Assembly (NCBI GenBank): GCA_014904845.1
Contig: MU119346.1
Coordinates: 62,001 to 126,000 of the forward strand
Length of the DNA stretch: 64,000 nucleotides
Direction of reading: 5' to 3'
Source: Acephala macrosclerotiorum
Lineage: Eukaryota; Ascomycota; Leotiomycetes; Helotiales; Mollisiaceae
The translations under genes were made by a program, and so were the position numbers. The notes below the pieces were generated by a model. It saw only the letters and a program-made list of their open reading frames with translations, was not told the origin of the DNA and did no database searches. How positions within the stretch are numbered: position 1 is the stretch's first letter; each line of letters starts with the position of its first letter. Shown one piece after another: positions 24,402 through 35,282 of the stretch.

Positions 24402-25146
24402 ATGGATGTCAGATGGACCCCACTATCCCAGTTTCCCAGCCGTCTCTACCGCGTCTTCTATCCATACCAAGCTACCCAGTCGCACAGTGAAACCGGTCTC
24501 GCCGCCCCCAATCGCCGCGTCGCCTACTTTCAAGATGATATCCCTGGCTTCGTCGCATCCCTCGTCTCCCACCGACGCCAAAAGCGCGAACCCTCGCCCT
24601 ACATTTCCTTCTTCGAAGACCTTCGAGAGGCACAAATGTGGTGCTTGGCAGCGGAAGATACGTTTGGAGAAAGCTGCTATATTGTGGCTCTGGATTTGAT
24701 TTCTCCGGCTTTTCAACAAGGACTTGTGGGGGGTACTATTCATGGATTCCGGCTTGGTGATGTGGTCGCAAAGTTGGCCTTGAAGGAACCGGCTTTGGGC
24801 GCGCCGACTGGACGGGAGAGAGTGGATAGCGAGTGGATGTTCGTGTATCGTCTTCCGGCGGAGACGTTTCTTGCTACACCCCAGACCAGCCGTGTTATTC
24901 GACAAAGTAAGTTCGCGGTTTCTAGACGTACGTGATGTTGACTGATACATATTGGTAGTGCTGGACTTCCCGGAGACACCGAAACCGATTACATGCAGAT
25001 GTGAATGCGAGGAGGCGAGACAGGGAAAACTACATCTTTGTGAGGAGCCATTGGTTGGAGCGGAGGGAGAGGGCAGGTTGAGTTGTGGATGTCGGAGCGA
25101 GAATCTTTGCATTCATTTTGATTGGACGCTAGATGATCAGGCATGA
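24402..25146 (+). CDS. DUF7587-like protein, possible ADP-ribosyltransferase-like fold
   Basis: Two exons (24402-24906 and 24959-25146) give 230 residues. The order of motifs, LYRVFYPYQ near residue 15, SPYISFFEDLREAQMW near residue 65, then a hydrophobic strand with LDLISPAFQ, is what I recall from fungal DUF7587 proteins. An Arg strand, a Ser-containing strand and a later acidic segment recall the R-S-E layout of ADP-ribosyltransferases, but no catalytic Glu is assured. The C-terminal exon is Cys-rich (CRCECEEARQGKLHLC) and may bind metal. No signal peptide. The function is unknown; the family name comes from memory of sequence patterns. Confidence 0.6.
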
Positions 25147-25563
25147 ACAGCATACTCTCGATGTGGCAGCATCACAATTTGGGACATAGGGTGGCGCCGC
25201 ACAGGTGAAAGTCATTAGAAACTTCCAGCAATGCACAATCTTAGCAATAATCGCTGTGCTTCTTCCTCGTTAGGCCGGTTCTGGGTTTGGCTAGGAACCC
25301 TCATTCCAGGTCTTTCCCCTCCGGGGAGAATAACCCAGTACCCAGAGTGTTGAGCCGCTTTAGACTCCGTTAGAAATCACGATGTCAATTTTTGAACGTT
25401 GTTGGTAATCGTCTCTCAATTTTTTGTACTTGGACCTTTCCTTAGTGAGATAGAACATTTAACTCGCCATACATAATGGGAAGTATTTATTTACAAAGAA
25501 ATTTATTTGCTACTCACAATACTGCCAAAACAACGCATCGATCAAGAACCCTCAGTACAGGTA
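25147..25563. other. Intergenic region
   Basis: No gene or repeat that I can support. It lies between the 3' ends of two convergent units. Confidence 0.35.
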
Positions 25564-25851
25564 TCAATTGCCAGTAATTTTGACGGCCCCCAAAAGATCA
25601 GCCAAGCCCTCCTCGCCGTTCTTTACTTCACCGTTCTCCCGCTTTAAACGCCCCGCCACCTGTTTCAACTCGGCGACACAGGACTTCACGTCCTGCAAAA
25701 AATCAGCTTGATACAACGCAAACCGCATCGTACTTTAAGAACTAGTCGCCTACCCTAAGCATACGAAGGACTCCGTCTACAGTCTCCTGGGCCCGGTCAA
25801 GAAGTTCAAGTGGGGTGAGCGGTCGAACACCTTCGAATCGCTGCTCAAGAA
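25564..25851 (-). pseudogene. 3' part of an unrecognised gene (two exons)
   Basis: On the minus strand an exon (25851-25754, core RPLTPLELLDRAQETVDGVL) follows an acceptor CTAG. It is spliced at AGG|GTAGGC to a 43-codon exon (25692-25564) after TTTTTTGCAG, ending ...LADLLGAVKITGN and TGA. The composition is helical and coiled-coil-like. Another possible exon ends just upstream at about 25901, but no start was found, so this is a fragment or a 5'-degenerate gene. It resembles in style, not demonstrably in sequence, the coiled-coil family next to it. Confidence 0.4.
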
Positions 25852-25901
25852 CTAGACGATTAACATATTATTCGCAGGAATATAAGTAACAGACTTACAG
25901 A

Positions 25902-26539
25902 AGCGGAAACGTAGTATCTCCTTTCCGCTCTACTCGCTTATTTAATTTGGCGTGGAAGCGAGGATTAACGTAAAAAGGGGTTTTAAAAGTCAAGAGAAAT
26001 AACTCAAAGTTGTCAAGAATAGAATTATTAAATGTAAGAGAAAATAGAAATTTTTACAAAAGATTTACCTCGTCCGTGAAACGCGAGCGATTTTTACAAC
26101 GCACACGCCAAAGAGGAGTACTTTAACGCCCTATTGTGGGAGGCCCTAAAGCGCTCCGACAAATACGACGATGGAAATAAATAATTCTTATTTAAATCTA
26201 CACGACCCTCTGCATCCCTCCCCCCCCCAACCGGATTGGGCTAATTTACCGCAAATGAGCCGGGTTCCAACAAGCAAGCCCAGATTCTGCTCACTGAACC
26301 AAATTCAAACTCGAAAATCTTGTTCTATTACTCGATAGCTTAGATGGTACAATGTATTGATTTGTTTTGCAGGTCCTGAATGTGTATTCTACGGCAAATA
26401 AGCTAGGTGCAGGAATCAAAGACAATTTTTCCATTGCTGAAGTAGTTCAATTGCTATCTACAAGGCAACCAGAATAACAAATCATCCATGCGACATCATT
26501 GAAGTCACGATGCGATCAATACTTCCCAGGGCCAAGGCT
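25902..26539. other. Repeat-like, gene-free stretch
   Basis: AT-rich with a short poly-C (about 26220-26230). The string CTTATTTAAATCT near 26190 recurs near 50360, and inverted near 39160, suggesting remnants of a shared mobile element. No coding sequence seen. Confidence 0.35.
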
Positions 26540-27468
26540 CTATCTGCTAGCAGCCTTGGCACCCTTGGAGGCATTTGCTTCCTTGAGGGCCCTCCCGCTG
26601 ACAAGCTTTCTCTTCGATTTCTTCTTCTTGCCAGTGTCAACATCACCTTCGGCAGCGCGCTTCAGGTTAGCAACTTGAGACTTCAGCTTTTGGGCACCAT
26701 TATGCAGAGTCCTAGCATTTTGACCTGACTCCTGCTTCAGCTTGTCATACGCAGCCTCCTGCTCAACTTTCTTGTTCTCAAGATCGGTGACACGACTGGT
26801 CAAACCCTTTTTTTCCTTCTCCAAGACCTTGATAGTATCGGTGAGCTCCTTTTCCAACTCCTCTACACGTGCCTTCAGATCCTTGTTCTCCTTATCGACC
26901 TTCTGGATTCGAAGCTTCTCGGCTAGTTGCTTCTTCCTGAAGTCGGGTGTAGTGGTGTAAGCAGCACTAGCTTGGTATTTGGCATTTGACTTGGAGAGCT
27001 CTTTGGTTTGCATGGCAGCAACTTGTTCATTAGCCTGAAGATTCCAGAGTTAGTTCACGGTCTTGGTAATAATGGAGGGTATTCAACTTACAACGAGCTT
27101 GGCGGTTTGCGCCATCGAGTCACGCTTAGCTTCTTGAATGACCTCGAGAGGGGTAGCTGGGTTGTTGACATCGATGGGACGAACAATAATTTCTGGATCA
27201 ACGCCCGGGAATACGTCTCCGAGGACTGCGCAATCGCAATTAGTATTGAAGCACGAGAATACCGCCTGGCATGTTGAAAAGACTCACAGAAGTGGTGCCA
27301 GGTTCGCCATTCAGCCTCATAGAGAACCTTGTCGTTGGTGATGCCAAGAATGTTCTCCTTGATATGCTCGCGGCAGGCGTCGAAGTAGGTGCGCATTTCC
27401 TTTACGGTGAAGTTTTTGCTCTCGGTGCTTTTCGCAAGCATGGCTTTCCATTGTGGTTGGTAAGCCAT
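26540..27468 (-). CDS. W-module coiled-coil protein (family member a)
   Basis: Three exons on the minus strand (27468-27288, 27225-27092, 27034-26540) give 269 residues. The N-terminal ~60 residues (MAYQPQWKAMLAKS... EAEWRTWHHF) form the module shared with members b, d, g and h. The phase-1 intron directly after the Trp motif is at the same place in all five. Exon 2 begins with the family's FPGVDPE motif. Exon 3 is a long coiled coil (about residues 120-220), ending in a Lys-rich, probably nuclear-targeting tail (KKKKSKRKL). There is no zinc knuckle. The start is placed at MAYQ; upstream codons share AKFI/AQFT with member h but lack an ATG. Function unknown. Confidence 0.7.
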
Positions 27469-27802
27469 TATGAATTTTGCTTGCGAAGAAATGCCGGTAT
27501 GTTTAGTCGCGCGCAAAGGTTACCACTCGAGGTCGTGGAGGTTTCGTGCGGAAGAAGAAGATCGCTAAATCCCGGCAAGGCTGATATTTTATATTGCATG
27601 AAAACCCCCGACTCCCAAATAAGAAAGAATCCACCGCTAGCAGAATCATACATATCAGACCACAAGGCTGACCGCAACCCTAGTCTATTTGGAGGAGAAC
27701 TGCTTAGACTTAGCCTCGCCTTTCTTTCCACTCACGACACAACAAACTTCCACCCCTAATACTTTGAGCAGGGCGCAACCCTACGCCTCAATCAAGTCCA
27801 AG

Positions 27803-29278
27803 ATGATGTCCTACAGAGATCCCGAAACCCCTTCCAAAAAGTCAACTCACCATCGCCAATTCAGCTACGACGCTGACGAAGAAGACCATTTCGACTTCAA
27901 CCCCGACGACTTCATCCTTCCAGACGGTACCCAGCCACTTGATCCAGCAGCTATACAGCGCATTGAAGATGCTACTAGAATGCTCCGAGAGCTCGAGGTC
28001 AACAAGGAGATGCATGATATGGTAGGCGCAAGTCCAGGTGGAGGGTCTTCTGCGTCCAACAAAGAGAATGAAGAGCCTGAAACTTTGTTGAAGGGCGACG
28101 ATGTTGACTACGATGGCGATGATGACGATATGGTCTTTGGCAAAACAACAACTCGGAAGGGCAAGAGAAAGGAGGCTGTTTGGTCAGGGGCTGACAACAA
28201 CGCCATGGAGGAGGATGCGCAGACTGATGATACCTTAAGAATGACCCCTCAGCCTTATATTTCAACTCCCAAGCGTAATCGAAAGGAGCTCGCAACCAGT
28301 CTCGAAGAAGCAAACACCGAGATCTGGCTCTTAAAGTCCATCATCAAGGACCAGAAGCGAGAGATCAAGGAGTTGAGACAGGTCATTGCCGATCAAGCAG
28401 CCCAAGCTGAACTCATGAGTGGTTCCAAGGTCCAAGCCAAGCAGGGAGGCAAGTTGGGGCTCTTTAGTGAGCAAAAGTATCCAACTTTCGCCATGGGCAT
28501 CGATGACCGTGATTCCCCATTCTATTCGAGACCTTCAAGACACGACCCGGACGAGACGGTAGAGGAAGATTTTAAGGCGAAGAGACCTCGCAAGGAAAAG
28601 ATGCCTTTGTTATTCAAGAAGATGCATATGGACCAACGAAAGCGAAAGGCAGCATGGGCTGAGGACAACGGGCAAGAGATGCAGGACTTCGACCGCAACA
28701 CAGGTAGAGCCAAGAAGGTCAAGCATAAGGGTCGTCCATTCCAGATGGACACCACAGAGATGGCCTCCTATGTCAAGGGTGACTTTGGCGATGCCCTCCC
28801 AGATTGGAGCATGCTGGGGGCGGGTGTCAGCGACTCCAAGAGAGATTCAGGCAGTTCAGCTCAGCGTCAGATTAAGTCGTCAAAGAAGGAGCGTTATTCT
28901 ACGACCTCTGCCGCGGAGAGCAAGAATACGGACTTTAATACCGATGACAACTCCACCAGTGTGAATCGCATGGAAATCTTGGACCGTCATTTCAGCGAGC
29001 CGAAGAGCAATGGTGTAACTGACGGCAAGGTCGACGAGTCCGAGAACAAGGGTGTTGTGCGTGAACGTGGAGTTGTCGATGCCGGGGAAGAGATTGATGT
29101 CCACAACTGGCTTCCTACAGTCGATATCGTGAAGGATCGACTCGCATCAAACAGAATCAAGGCGGAGGTTGAGAGATTGAACCGAAACAAAGAGGCGAGG
29201 CAACCACGGGAGAAGCAACGTGAGGAGTTGAAGGCGAAGAAGCAACTCAAGGTCGAGCTGGAGGAAATGGAGGAGTGA
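27803..29278 (+). CDS. Hypothetical acidic/basic coiled-coil protein
   Basis: A single open frame of 491 residues from the ATG at 27803 (a second ATG follows at once). It starts MMSYRDPETPSKKSTHHR and has a DDDD-rich acidic patch and a coiled coil around residues 170-220 (SLEEANTEIWLLKSIIKDQK). Basic stretches (KAKRPRKEK, KKVKHKGR) look like nuclear localisation signals, and the tail is a charged helix. There is no enzymatic domain. It is head-to-head with member a, with a ~330-bp shared upstream region. It may be a nuclear or spindle-associated scaffold, but that is only a composition-based guess. Confidence 0.6.
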   Translation: MMSYRDPETPSKKSTHHRQFSYDADEEDHFDFNPDDFILPDGTQPLDPAAIQRIEDATRMLRELEVNKEMHDMVGASPGGGSSASNKENEEPETLLKGDDVDYDGDDDDMVFGKTTTRKGKRKEAVWSGADNNAMEEDAQTDDTLRMTPQPYISTPKRNRKELATSLEEANTEIWLLKSIIKDQKREIKELRQVIADQAAQAELMSGSKVQAKQGGKLGLFSEQKYPTFAMGIDDRDSPFYSRPSRHDPDETVEEDFKAKRPRKEKMPLLFKKMHMDQRKRKAAWAEDNGQEMQDFDRNTGRAKKVKHKGRPFQMDTTEMASYVKGDFGDALPDWSMLGAGVSDSKRDSGSSAQRQIKSSKKERYSTTSAAESKNTDFNTDDNSTSVNRMEILDRHFSEPKSNGVTDGKVDESENKGVVRERGVVDAGEEIDVHNWLPTVDIVKDRLASNRIKAEVERLNRNKEARQPREKQREELKAKKQLKVELEEMEE

Positions 29279-29724
29279 GCTAGTTCTCTGTACGATTGGG
29301 TCTTGTGAAATTTCTGGGGATGGTGCGAAGACATGAAAGGATGAGAAGGAGTAGTCCAGGAACGGAGGATGGTTTTGTTTTTCCCCCTTTGCATTCTAGC
29401 AACGAAAAGTCTACTTAAGATCCAGAAAGCCCTAGCACACTGGAGTGTGTACGTACGTAGTTCTTTGAGCTATTCTGAAATATCGGAATGCCAAAAGCAG
29501 TATTTCATGATCTTACCTTCCCATTCATGTGCTTTCTGTGACTTGACCCTCCCTATACGTTACTCGAAATTTCCTAGTTGTCAAAAAGGATTGAAATGCC
29601 TCTGAATCTGGCTGATGAGGCTCAAGCTATTGATGAGTCTTTCCTCTATTTATATACATGACCCCTTTGTGCAGTATTATTCTCTTGTGATACCTCCTTC
29701 CGATTTGTTGTACTCTTCCATCTA
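29279..29724. other. Intergenic region
   Basis: 3' region of the coiled-coil gene and upstream region of the next frame; no other feature seen. Confidence 0.35.
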
Positions 29725-30228
29725 ATGTATTTTCTTCAACTCGAGAAATTTGAAACTTTTGTTGCTTCGACTGGGTTATCAATGATAACTTGGTTATCTC
29801 ATGCTCCGAAACAACTTCAATTCCTCGACTGCATCAATGGAACAGTCAGTAAAGCTGACAGACAAAAGCAGAGTCACGGGGACAAACATCTTCCCCTTTT
29901 CCCTTCGGTTCGGCCTAGCGCCGGCGATCGCCGCGGCAGTGTAGCGAACGTGACTGGGACCAAGCCAGCAAGGCCTTCGAAGTTCCTGGAGGAGATGGAG
30001 AAGGAGACGGAGGCAGCGGCAGTTGCGGAGTGGCTGGAGGATAAGGGTGGAGTGGCAGCGGCGAAGGGTGTCAATGCCACAATGTCCCAGCAATTCGAGG
30101 ACAATGGAGGAGAGGAGGGACTTTTCGGAACCAAGGAGCCCAAGATCCGCTGGGAGAGCGAAGAGAGGAAAGGTGGAACGGAGGAGGAGAAGAAGAAACA
30201 AAGACGCGGGGCTTGGGTGTATGAGTAA
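29725..30228 (+). CDS. Hypothetical small charged protein
   Basis: An open frame of 167 codons. The first ~50 residues may not all be translated; other ATGs exist downstream. The protein-like part is the C-terminus (KPARPSKFLEEMEKETEAAA, then a Glu/Lys-rich tail ending RRGAWVYE). The pattern suggests a small helical, disordered protein. No family recognised. Confidence 0.4.
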   Translation: MYFLQLEKFETFVASTGLSMITWLSHAPKQLQFLDCINGTVSKADRQKQSHGDKHLPLFPSVRPSAGDRRGSVANVTGTKPARPSKFLEEMEKETEAAAVAEWLEDKGGVAAAKGVNATMSQQFEDNGGEEGLFGTKEPKIRWESEERKGGTEEEKKKQRRGAWVYE

Positions 30229-30621
30229 ATGTACCAGAAGGACTGGATTGGGAAGAATGCTAAAATTTTGGAATGCTGCACTGGCAGCTGGGGAGGAATA
30301 TGATAGTCCGGAGAAAGAAGAGGACTTATGGTAGCAAGAGACAATTTTTGGGGTTCGATAATGGAAAGACTTTCTCTTTGATGCTTGATGCTCACACAGA
30401 GAAGTATAAGTGAAGTTGATGAGATGTCGTTGACCATGCGGCCGCTAGGGTCATAGATGAAGCGACCCAATAACCCGGTTAGCCTACACATCCTTGACTC
30501 CAACGTCAGCGCAGTCTCCACTGAATTACGAAACTCTATCCGACCCCAATATCAACATCTTCTATCATGTACGTAAAGTTGCAGTCTCGGTAACACCATT
30601 CGTCATCCAAAACACACCAGA

Positions 30622-31853
30622 ATGTCCACTCCGGATCCCGCAATCAAGACTGGTGGTTGAGGTCCGTGCCCATTATCTCATCATATTATCCCCATCTCCT
30701 TCTTTCCGGCTCCTGGGGCCAGCGTCTAGAACCCCCAAGCTTTCATGGAATATACTAAATCTGCTTTATTTGGGCAATGCTCTTGTTTCTTGGAACCGGA
30801 ATCCTCTCTCGATGTGAGCATCGATGTTTTCACTGCGCTGGGAGATTGGACAGCCGCACTCACCGCTCCACAAAATTCTCACTGCCCTCACATCACCACC
30901 CAATAGTATGTGTTAACAAATAGTAGAGCTCGTACCTCAAGCCGCGGCCCTCTACGCAGACTCCTTCAAAACCGACCCCGTAATAACCTACCTTCTCCAT
31001 AATATCCCGGAAGCCAAACGCCTGGCCTACCTACCCCAATACTTCAAAGCCCTCATCACCGCTGCAGCATTGAACGATGCCAGTTTCACTGAGATTGATG
31101 ATTTCAAGTGCTGTGTTGCGATGATGTACCCTGGGAAGAAGGTTGATAATCCTTTTACGATGATTCAGGCGGGGTTGGTGGGGATGCTGTGGAATATTGG
31201 GTGGAGCCCATGCCGAGTGAGCTAACCCTTTTACATTCTCACCTCACCATATAAATAATTAAGTATTTCATCCCTTACCCGTCTCGGGTTGAAACAATAG
31301 ACAAATCATTCTAATGCTTCATTGCGACCCCGCTGACCCCGCACCACAGAGAATGATCTTCGAATTCCCACCCATGACCGACCGCTGCAAACGCAAAGGC
31401 ATGCCAGGAATCGAAAACTACTACTACGTCTTCTTAACCGCAACTCACACCTCAGCACGAGGTCGAGGCCTCTGTCCAAAGCTGCTTAAGTATTGGCAGG
31501 AAATTGCTACACGTGACAAGGTGCCTCTTTGGCTTGAGGCGACGACTGAGAAGAGTGAGTTGGTTTCTTTCTCTAAGTCTGGGGTCTGTTGAGGGTGATT
31601 GGTGGTGGGATGGACATTCTGCTCGCGAAAATGTGGGAACTGGGCTAATGAGGATTTTGGTGTAGGTATGAGGGTCTATAGTCGGTGTGGTTTCGAGATT
31701 GTGGAGGAGATGAGGTGTGGAAAGGGGAAGGTGGGAACGGATGGACTTCCATTCAACGCAGCTGGAAATGCGAGACCGAAGGAAGAATTGGTAGGGGTGC
31801 CAATCTGGGGTATGGTGTGGTGGCCCGAGGGAACGAAGCCAAAAGGGAAATGA
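30622..31853 (+). CDS. GNAT-family N-acetyltransferase
   Basis: Exons 30622-30655, 30927-31216, 31350-31554 and 31666-31853 sum to 239 codons in frame (238 residues). Exon 2 gives LVPQAAALYADSFKTDPVIT. Exon 3 carries the acetyl-CoA-binding motif A (TATHTSARGRGLCPKLLKYW) and the following LWLEAT strand. Exon 4 completes motif B (MRVYSRCGFEIVEE). This is the usual fungal GNAT layout and transfers acetyl from acetyl-CoA to an unknown amine. The acceptor at 31349 has a CTGAC branch site. The first exon and its 271-nt intron (donor GTTGAG) are the weakest part. Confidence 0.75.
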
Positions 31854-32057
31854 ACGAGAACGCCAAGGGCAACGACGAGTGAGTGTTCATAGCACGATTT
31901 CTGAGGTATGCGTCTACCCTTGCTTCAATTGAAAGATTCATTCTTGATTCGCCATATTGTCCCTTGAATCTCCGGGCTTTGTGTCCTCCAGTTTTTCCGG
32001 CATTCGTATCGATTCTTCAACAAGTATTCCAACATTATCATCCCAGCATCAATTGTC

Positions 32058-33426
32058 TTATTGTCCGTCTATATCCTCCCGCTTGATCAGCTTTCCCTTT
32101 CCAAGGATATCACAGTCAATAGTTCGATGTCCATCACCACCACACCTTCCACAACCAACCATGCAATCCATGAACCAATGTCCCTTCTTGCCACAATTGT
32201 AGCAAACCAACTTATCCTCTTCTCCCATGCCCGGAATATCAATGCTCTTCAAGCTTGGGTACTTCTTCTTATTTCCATCATTCATTCCATAATCCTCCTT
32301 AATGTCGGGCCTCTTCTCGGGCGAGATAGTAGACGATCTTGATCGACTCTTGATCGGAGTTTCATATCTCGAAGATAGTGCTGGCTCGCGTTCATGAGAT
32401 CTCGCGACATGTAGGGGGAAGAGCTCCCGAACTGGTGGCTGAGATTGTGATTGAAATGCGGGAGCTGATCGGTACCCATCTCTTCCCCCACTTCGACGGC
32501 ATGGGCTCACGGTGGGGCGGCGTTCGTGTTGTGAACGGTGTGCGACCGTGGCTCTTCTCTTTGCGGCATGGATCGGGGAGATAGATCGCTCACGGCGCTC
32601 GTAGGTTCTTGCATGATTGTTCGTACCTTGGGAGGATCTTGAGGGAATTACGGCATTTGTAGGAGAGGAGTACATTGCGCGCGGCCTTGTAGGTGTTTCT
32701 GGTGGAAGCGGAGATAATCTATCCGTAACAGGCTCAGAGCCAACGTGGTCGGAGAGGACGGACTCAACGGGGACACGGTCTACTGCTTCGGCCGGGTCAT
32801 TGAGGAAACGCGCCAGAGGGGTGTCGAGATCGGATCCCTTTGCTTGATTAGTGTTCGGGAGTCCTACAAGAGCTTTGCCCATCGTGAGTTCCTTAGTCTG
32901 CGGCAGCTCTGTTTCTCCCTCAAATGCACCGAGCTCTGTGGGTTCTTTCATGGAACTGTCGTGGATAGGGTCCTGCTTAGATTCCTTGACTGCGGGTGCC
33001 GGGATGTCCTTTACATCTTGCTCTTCATCTTGTTCAACCCGTTTGGAGACACCGGGGTTCGAGGGAGCCTTCGGGATATTCATTGAGTGGTGATCGCGCT
33101 CAGCTACCTCGAATGTGGCAACAGGGGATAGTCTTGATAGTGTGGCACCCATCTTCAGATTTTCCTTGACTTCTTGCTCTTCTTTCTTGGCAGAAGCAGC
33201 AGCGGTCGGCTTCGAGAGTGCTGTGCCCATCTCCAGTTCTTTGATCAGCTTTTCCTCTTCTTGTAAGGATGGGAGATCGAGCGACGCAACTTCGGGGTCG
33301 AACTCGAGCTCTCGGCGCTGGGACGGGGGTTGTTAGTGGACGGGGGTGGTCAGTGTTGCGATTGGCCGATTCAAAACAAGACCGCAGGAGACTTACGAGC
33401 TCTACCATTGTCGTAGGTGGTCGCAT
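32058..33426 (-). CDS. Double zinc-knuckle protein (family member c)
   Basis: Minus-strand exons 33426-33397 and 33317-32058 give 429 residues. The centre is disordered and rich in Ser, Arg and Pro (RPRAMYSSPTNAV, KSRSRSSTISPEKR). Near the C-terminus two canonical C-x2-C-x4-H-x4-C knuckles are separated by three residues (CYNCGKKGHWFMDC, MVG, CGRCGGDGHRTIDC). Zinc knuckles bind single-stranded nucleic acid or act in protein contacts; RS-like runs suggest RNA association. This member lacks the N-terminal W module of its neighbours but shares the paired knuckle with d, h and i. It is convergent with the GNAT gene. Confidence 0.7.
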
Positions 33427-33930
33427 TGCAACTGTTCGTGGTGTGGAAAGTATGTGTAAGATTGATGTCGCGGTTGTGTTGTCGAGGCGCGGTCCATCTT
33501 TGAAAAGATCGATCAAGCCAAGGACAAAAAGGTCTTATCGTAGATTCCTTATCGGAGAATCTTCAGATACTACAAAGGCATTGGCAGGTACCGATAAAGG
33601 AGATGAAAGAAATAAGAATTCTTTTACTTTGCTTTACTTCAAAGACTTCTGGGAATAGAGGGCAGTTTCTAGCTAACATCTACGGTGACTTGAGGACATT
33701 TGGATAGCAAATTGTCGATAAAGAAGGGATATGCACTAGAAATGAGTTTTATGAGGAAAGGTGTGGAATGTTCTATTACAGAATGCGAAAACAGCCATGA
33801 TATTCTCCTAGTTACTACTACCTATGTAGAACAACGGGTAGCATTGTGCTTAACAATGCAACCCGCTGCTCTAGGACGAGAACACTCCCGTGGCCCCCAA
33901 CTGATTCTCATTATCAGCAACCTGAATTCT

Positions 33931-34657
33931 TCAATTATCTTGGGTATGGTGAGCAAGTTCAGCCTTAAGATGAGCAATGACAGCGGTCATCTGGCGCTTC
34001 TTCTTTTCGGCCTCGAGCACATATTCCAGGTGTTGCTCATCTTTCTCCTTGCACATCTCCTTCAAAGCCTCCACCTTTCCCATTTGTCTTTGAACTTCTG
34101 TCTCTGCTTCTGATAGGCTGTTCTCCAGGTTCTCGTACTCCTCGTTTTGCTTGTCGATGGCCGCCTTGAGCTCCTACGTTTTGTAAGTCACTGTCTCGAT
34201 TCTAAATGAAGGTATTCTGCTTACTTTCTCTCTATCGTCAACTTGCTTTAGCATCTTGGTGAGCTCGCCGTAGTGAGTGAGGGCATTGGGAAAGATTGGT
34301 GGTTCGTATCTAGTAGCGTCGATGTTCGGAGGAGGAGGAGCGAAGGCGATACGGAAGATATTCGGAGCATGGGGATGACCGGCGGGTTGAGGCATACGGA
34401 GGTTGATACCTGGGAACAGCTCATCGGGCCCTGTGAGTCCGTTAGTATGAAGGCATGAAGTAATAATAGATATCATGTTATTTACAAAGTTCCATCCAAG
34501 CTTGATATTCAGCGTGGTAGAATCGGGTCTCGATCTCCACACCTTCACCCTCAGATCGATTCAAGGCTCCATAATACTGGCCCGCAAGAACGCCGAGAGG
34601 GATGCCAGTATTACTGGCTTTCTTCACCATGAAGTCGAGTTGGCAGTTGTGTTGCAT
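33931..34657 (-). CDS. W-module coiled-coil protein (family member b)
   Basis: Exons 34657-34486, 34430-34225 and 34173-33931 give 206 residues. The N-terminal module ends YHAEYQAWMEL, interrupted in phase 1, and resumes WPDELFPGIN, matching member h (WPNTPFLGID). A Pro-rich linker (IAFAPPPPNIDATRYEPP) follows, then a ~75-residue coiled coil to the TGA at 33931-33933. No zinc knuckle. It is transcribed in the same direction as member c, about 500 bp upstream of it. Confidence 0.7.
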
Positions 34658-35282
34658 CTTGATTGACTATCTAGGTCTCGATCCTAAACTTCTGAATCGG
34701 AAGCTGCGAGAAGTTGTAGTGCGTCGCTGGTAGTACCGGGTGTGATGGAGTCTTGTGGAGCTGAAGTTCGAAGTCTTTGTAGATTGTGGGAACAAAGCCA
34801 TTGAAAGGTGAATCTGAAAGAAAGGGCCCACCTACTACGCTATTGTTAGTTGTTAAACCTAGGTTGAGAACTAGTGAGCTGACAGATCCTTAAAGCTAAA
34901 GATTCTTTCAGCATTGAGGCACATTTCTAATGGACCAATACTTCACTGAGGGGGCATCTCTTCATCGATAGCCATATGCTCCTCCAACTGCTGGCCCAGG
35001 CCATTATTGACAGCGGCTGGATCAAAATCGTAGTCTTCGGTATGCGCTCGTGCGCATGGGTCATTGGAAGGGGAGAATGCGTTCTACGTGTTTCAGAGAT
35101 TGCGATATGTATGGGATGTCTGGATGTTTGACACTCGTTGAGGCAAAGAGTCAGGTCGGCTCTTTCCCGCTAGCTCCCCCTTTGCGATCGCTTAAGTAGT
35201 AGGTCTCAGTTACCACAAATAAAACCCTTGTTCCTCAACGCACCGCGATCAGAAAACGAAAACAAAACCTTAGATTCTCGAA
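34658..35282. other. Region between divergent members b and d, holding one relic exon
   Basis: Apart from the relic minus-strand exon at 34943-35083 I see no gene. It probably contains promoters for the divergent members b and d. Confidence 0.4.
34943..35083 (-). pseudogene. Relic C-terminal exon
   Basis: After an acceptor (AAACACGTAG) the minus strand encodes 46 residues, including DYDFDPAAVNNGLGQQLEEH, and ends at TGA. The composition is clearly protein-like, but no upstream exons were found; the space upstream is occupied by member d on the other strand. It is probably the surviving 3' end of another deleted or rearranged gene. Confidence 0.4.

Noticed and set aside
31201..31300. Frameshift in the GNAT gene
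   Set aside because: An acceptor at 31349 with a CTGAC branch restores the frame and joins conserved motifs directly.
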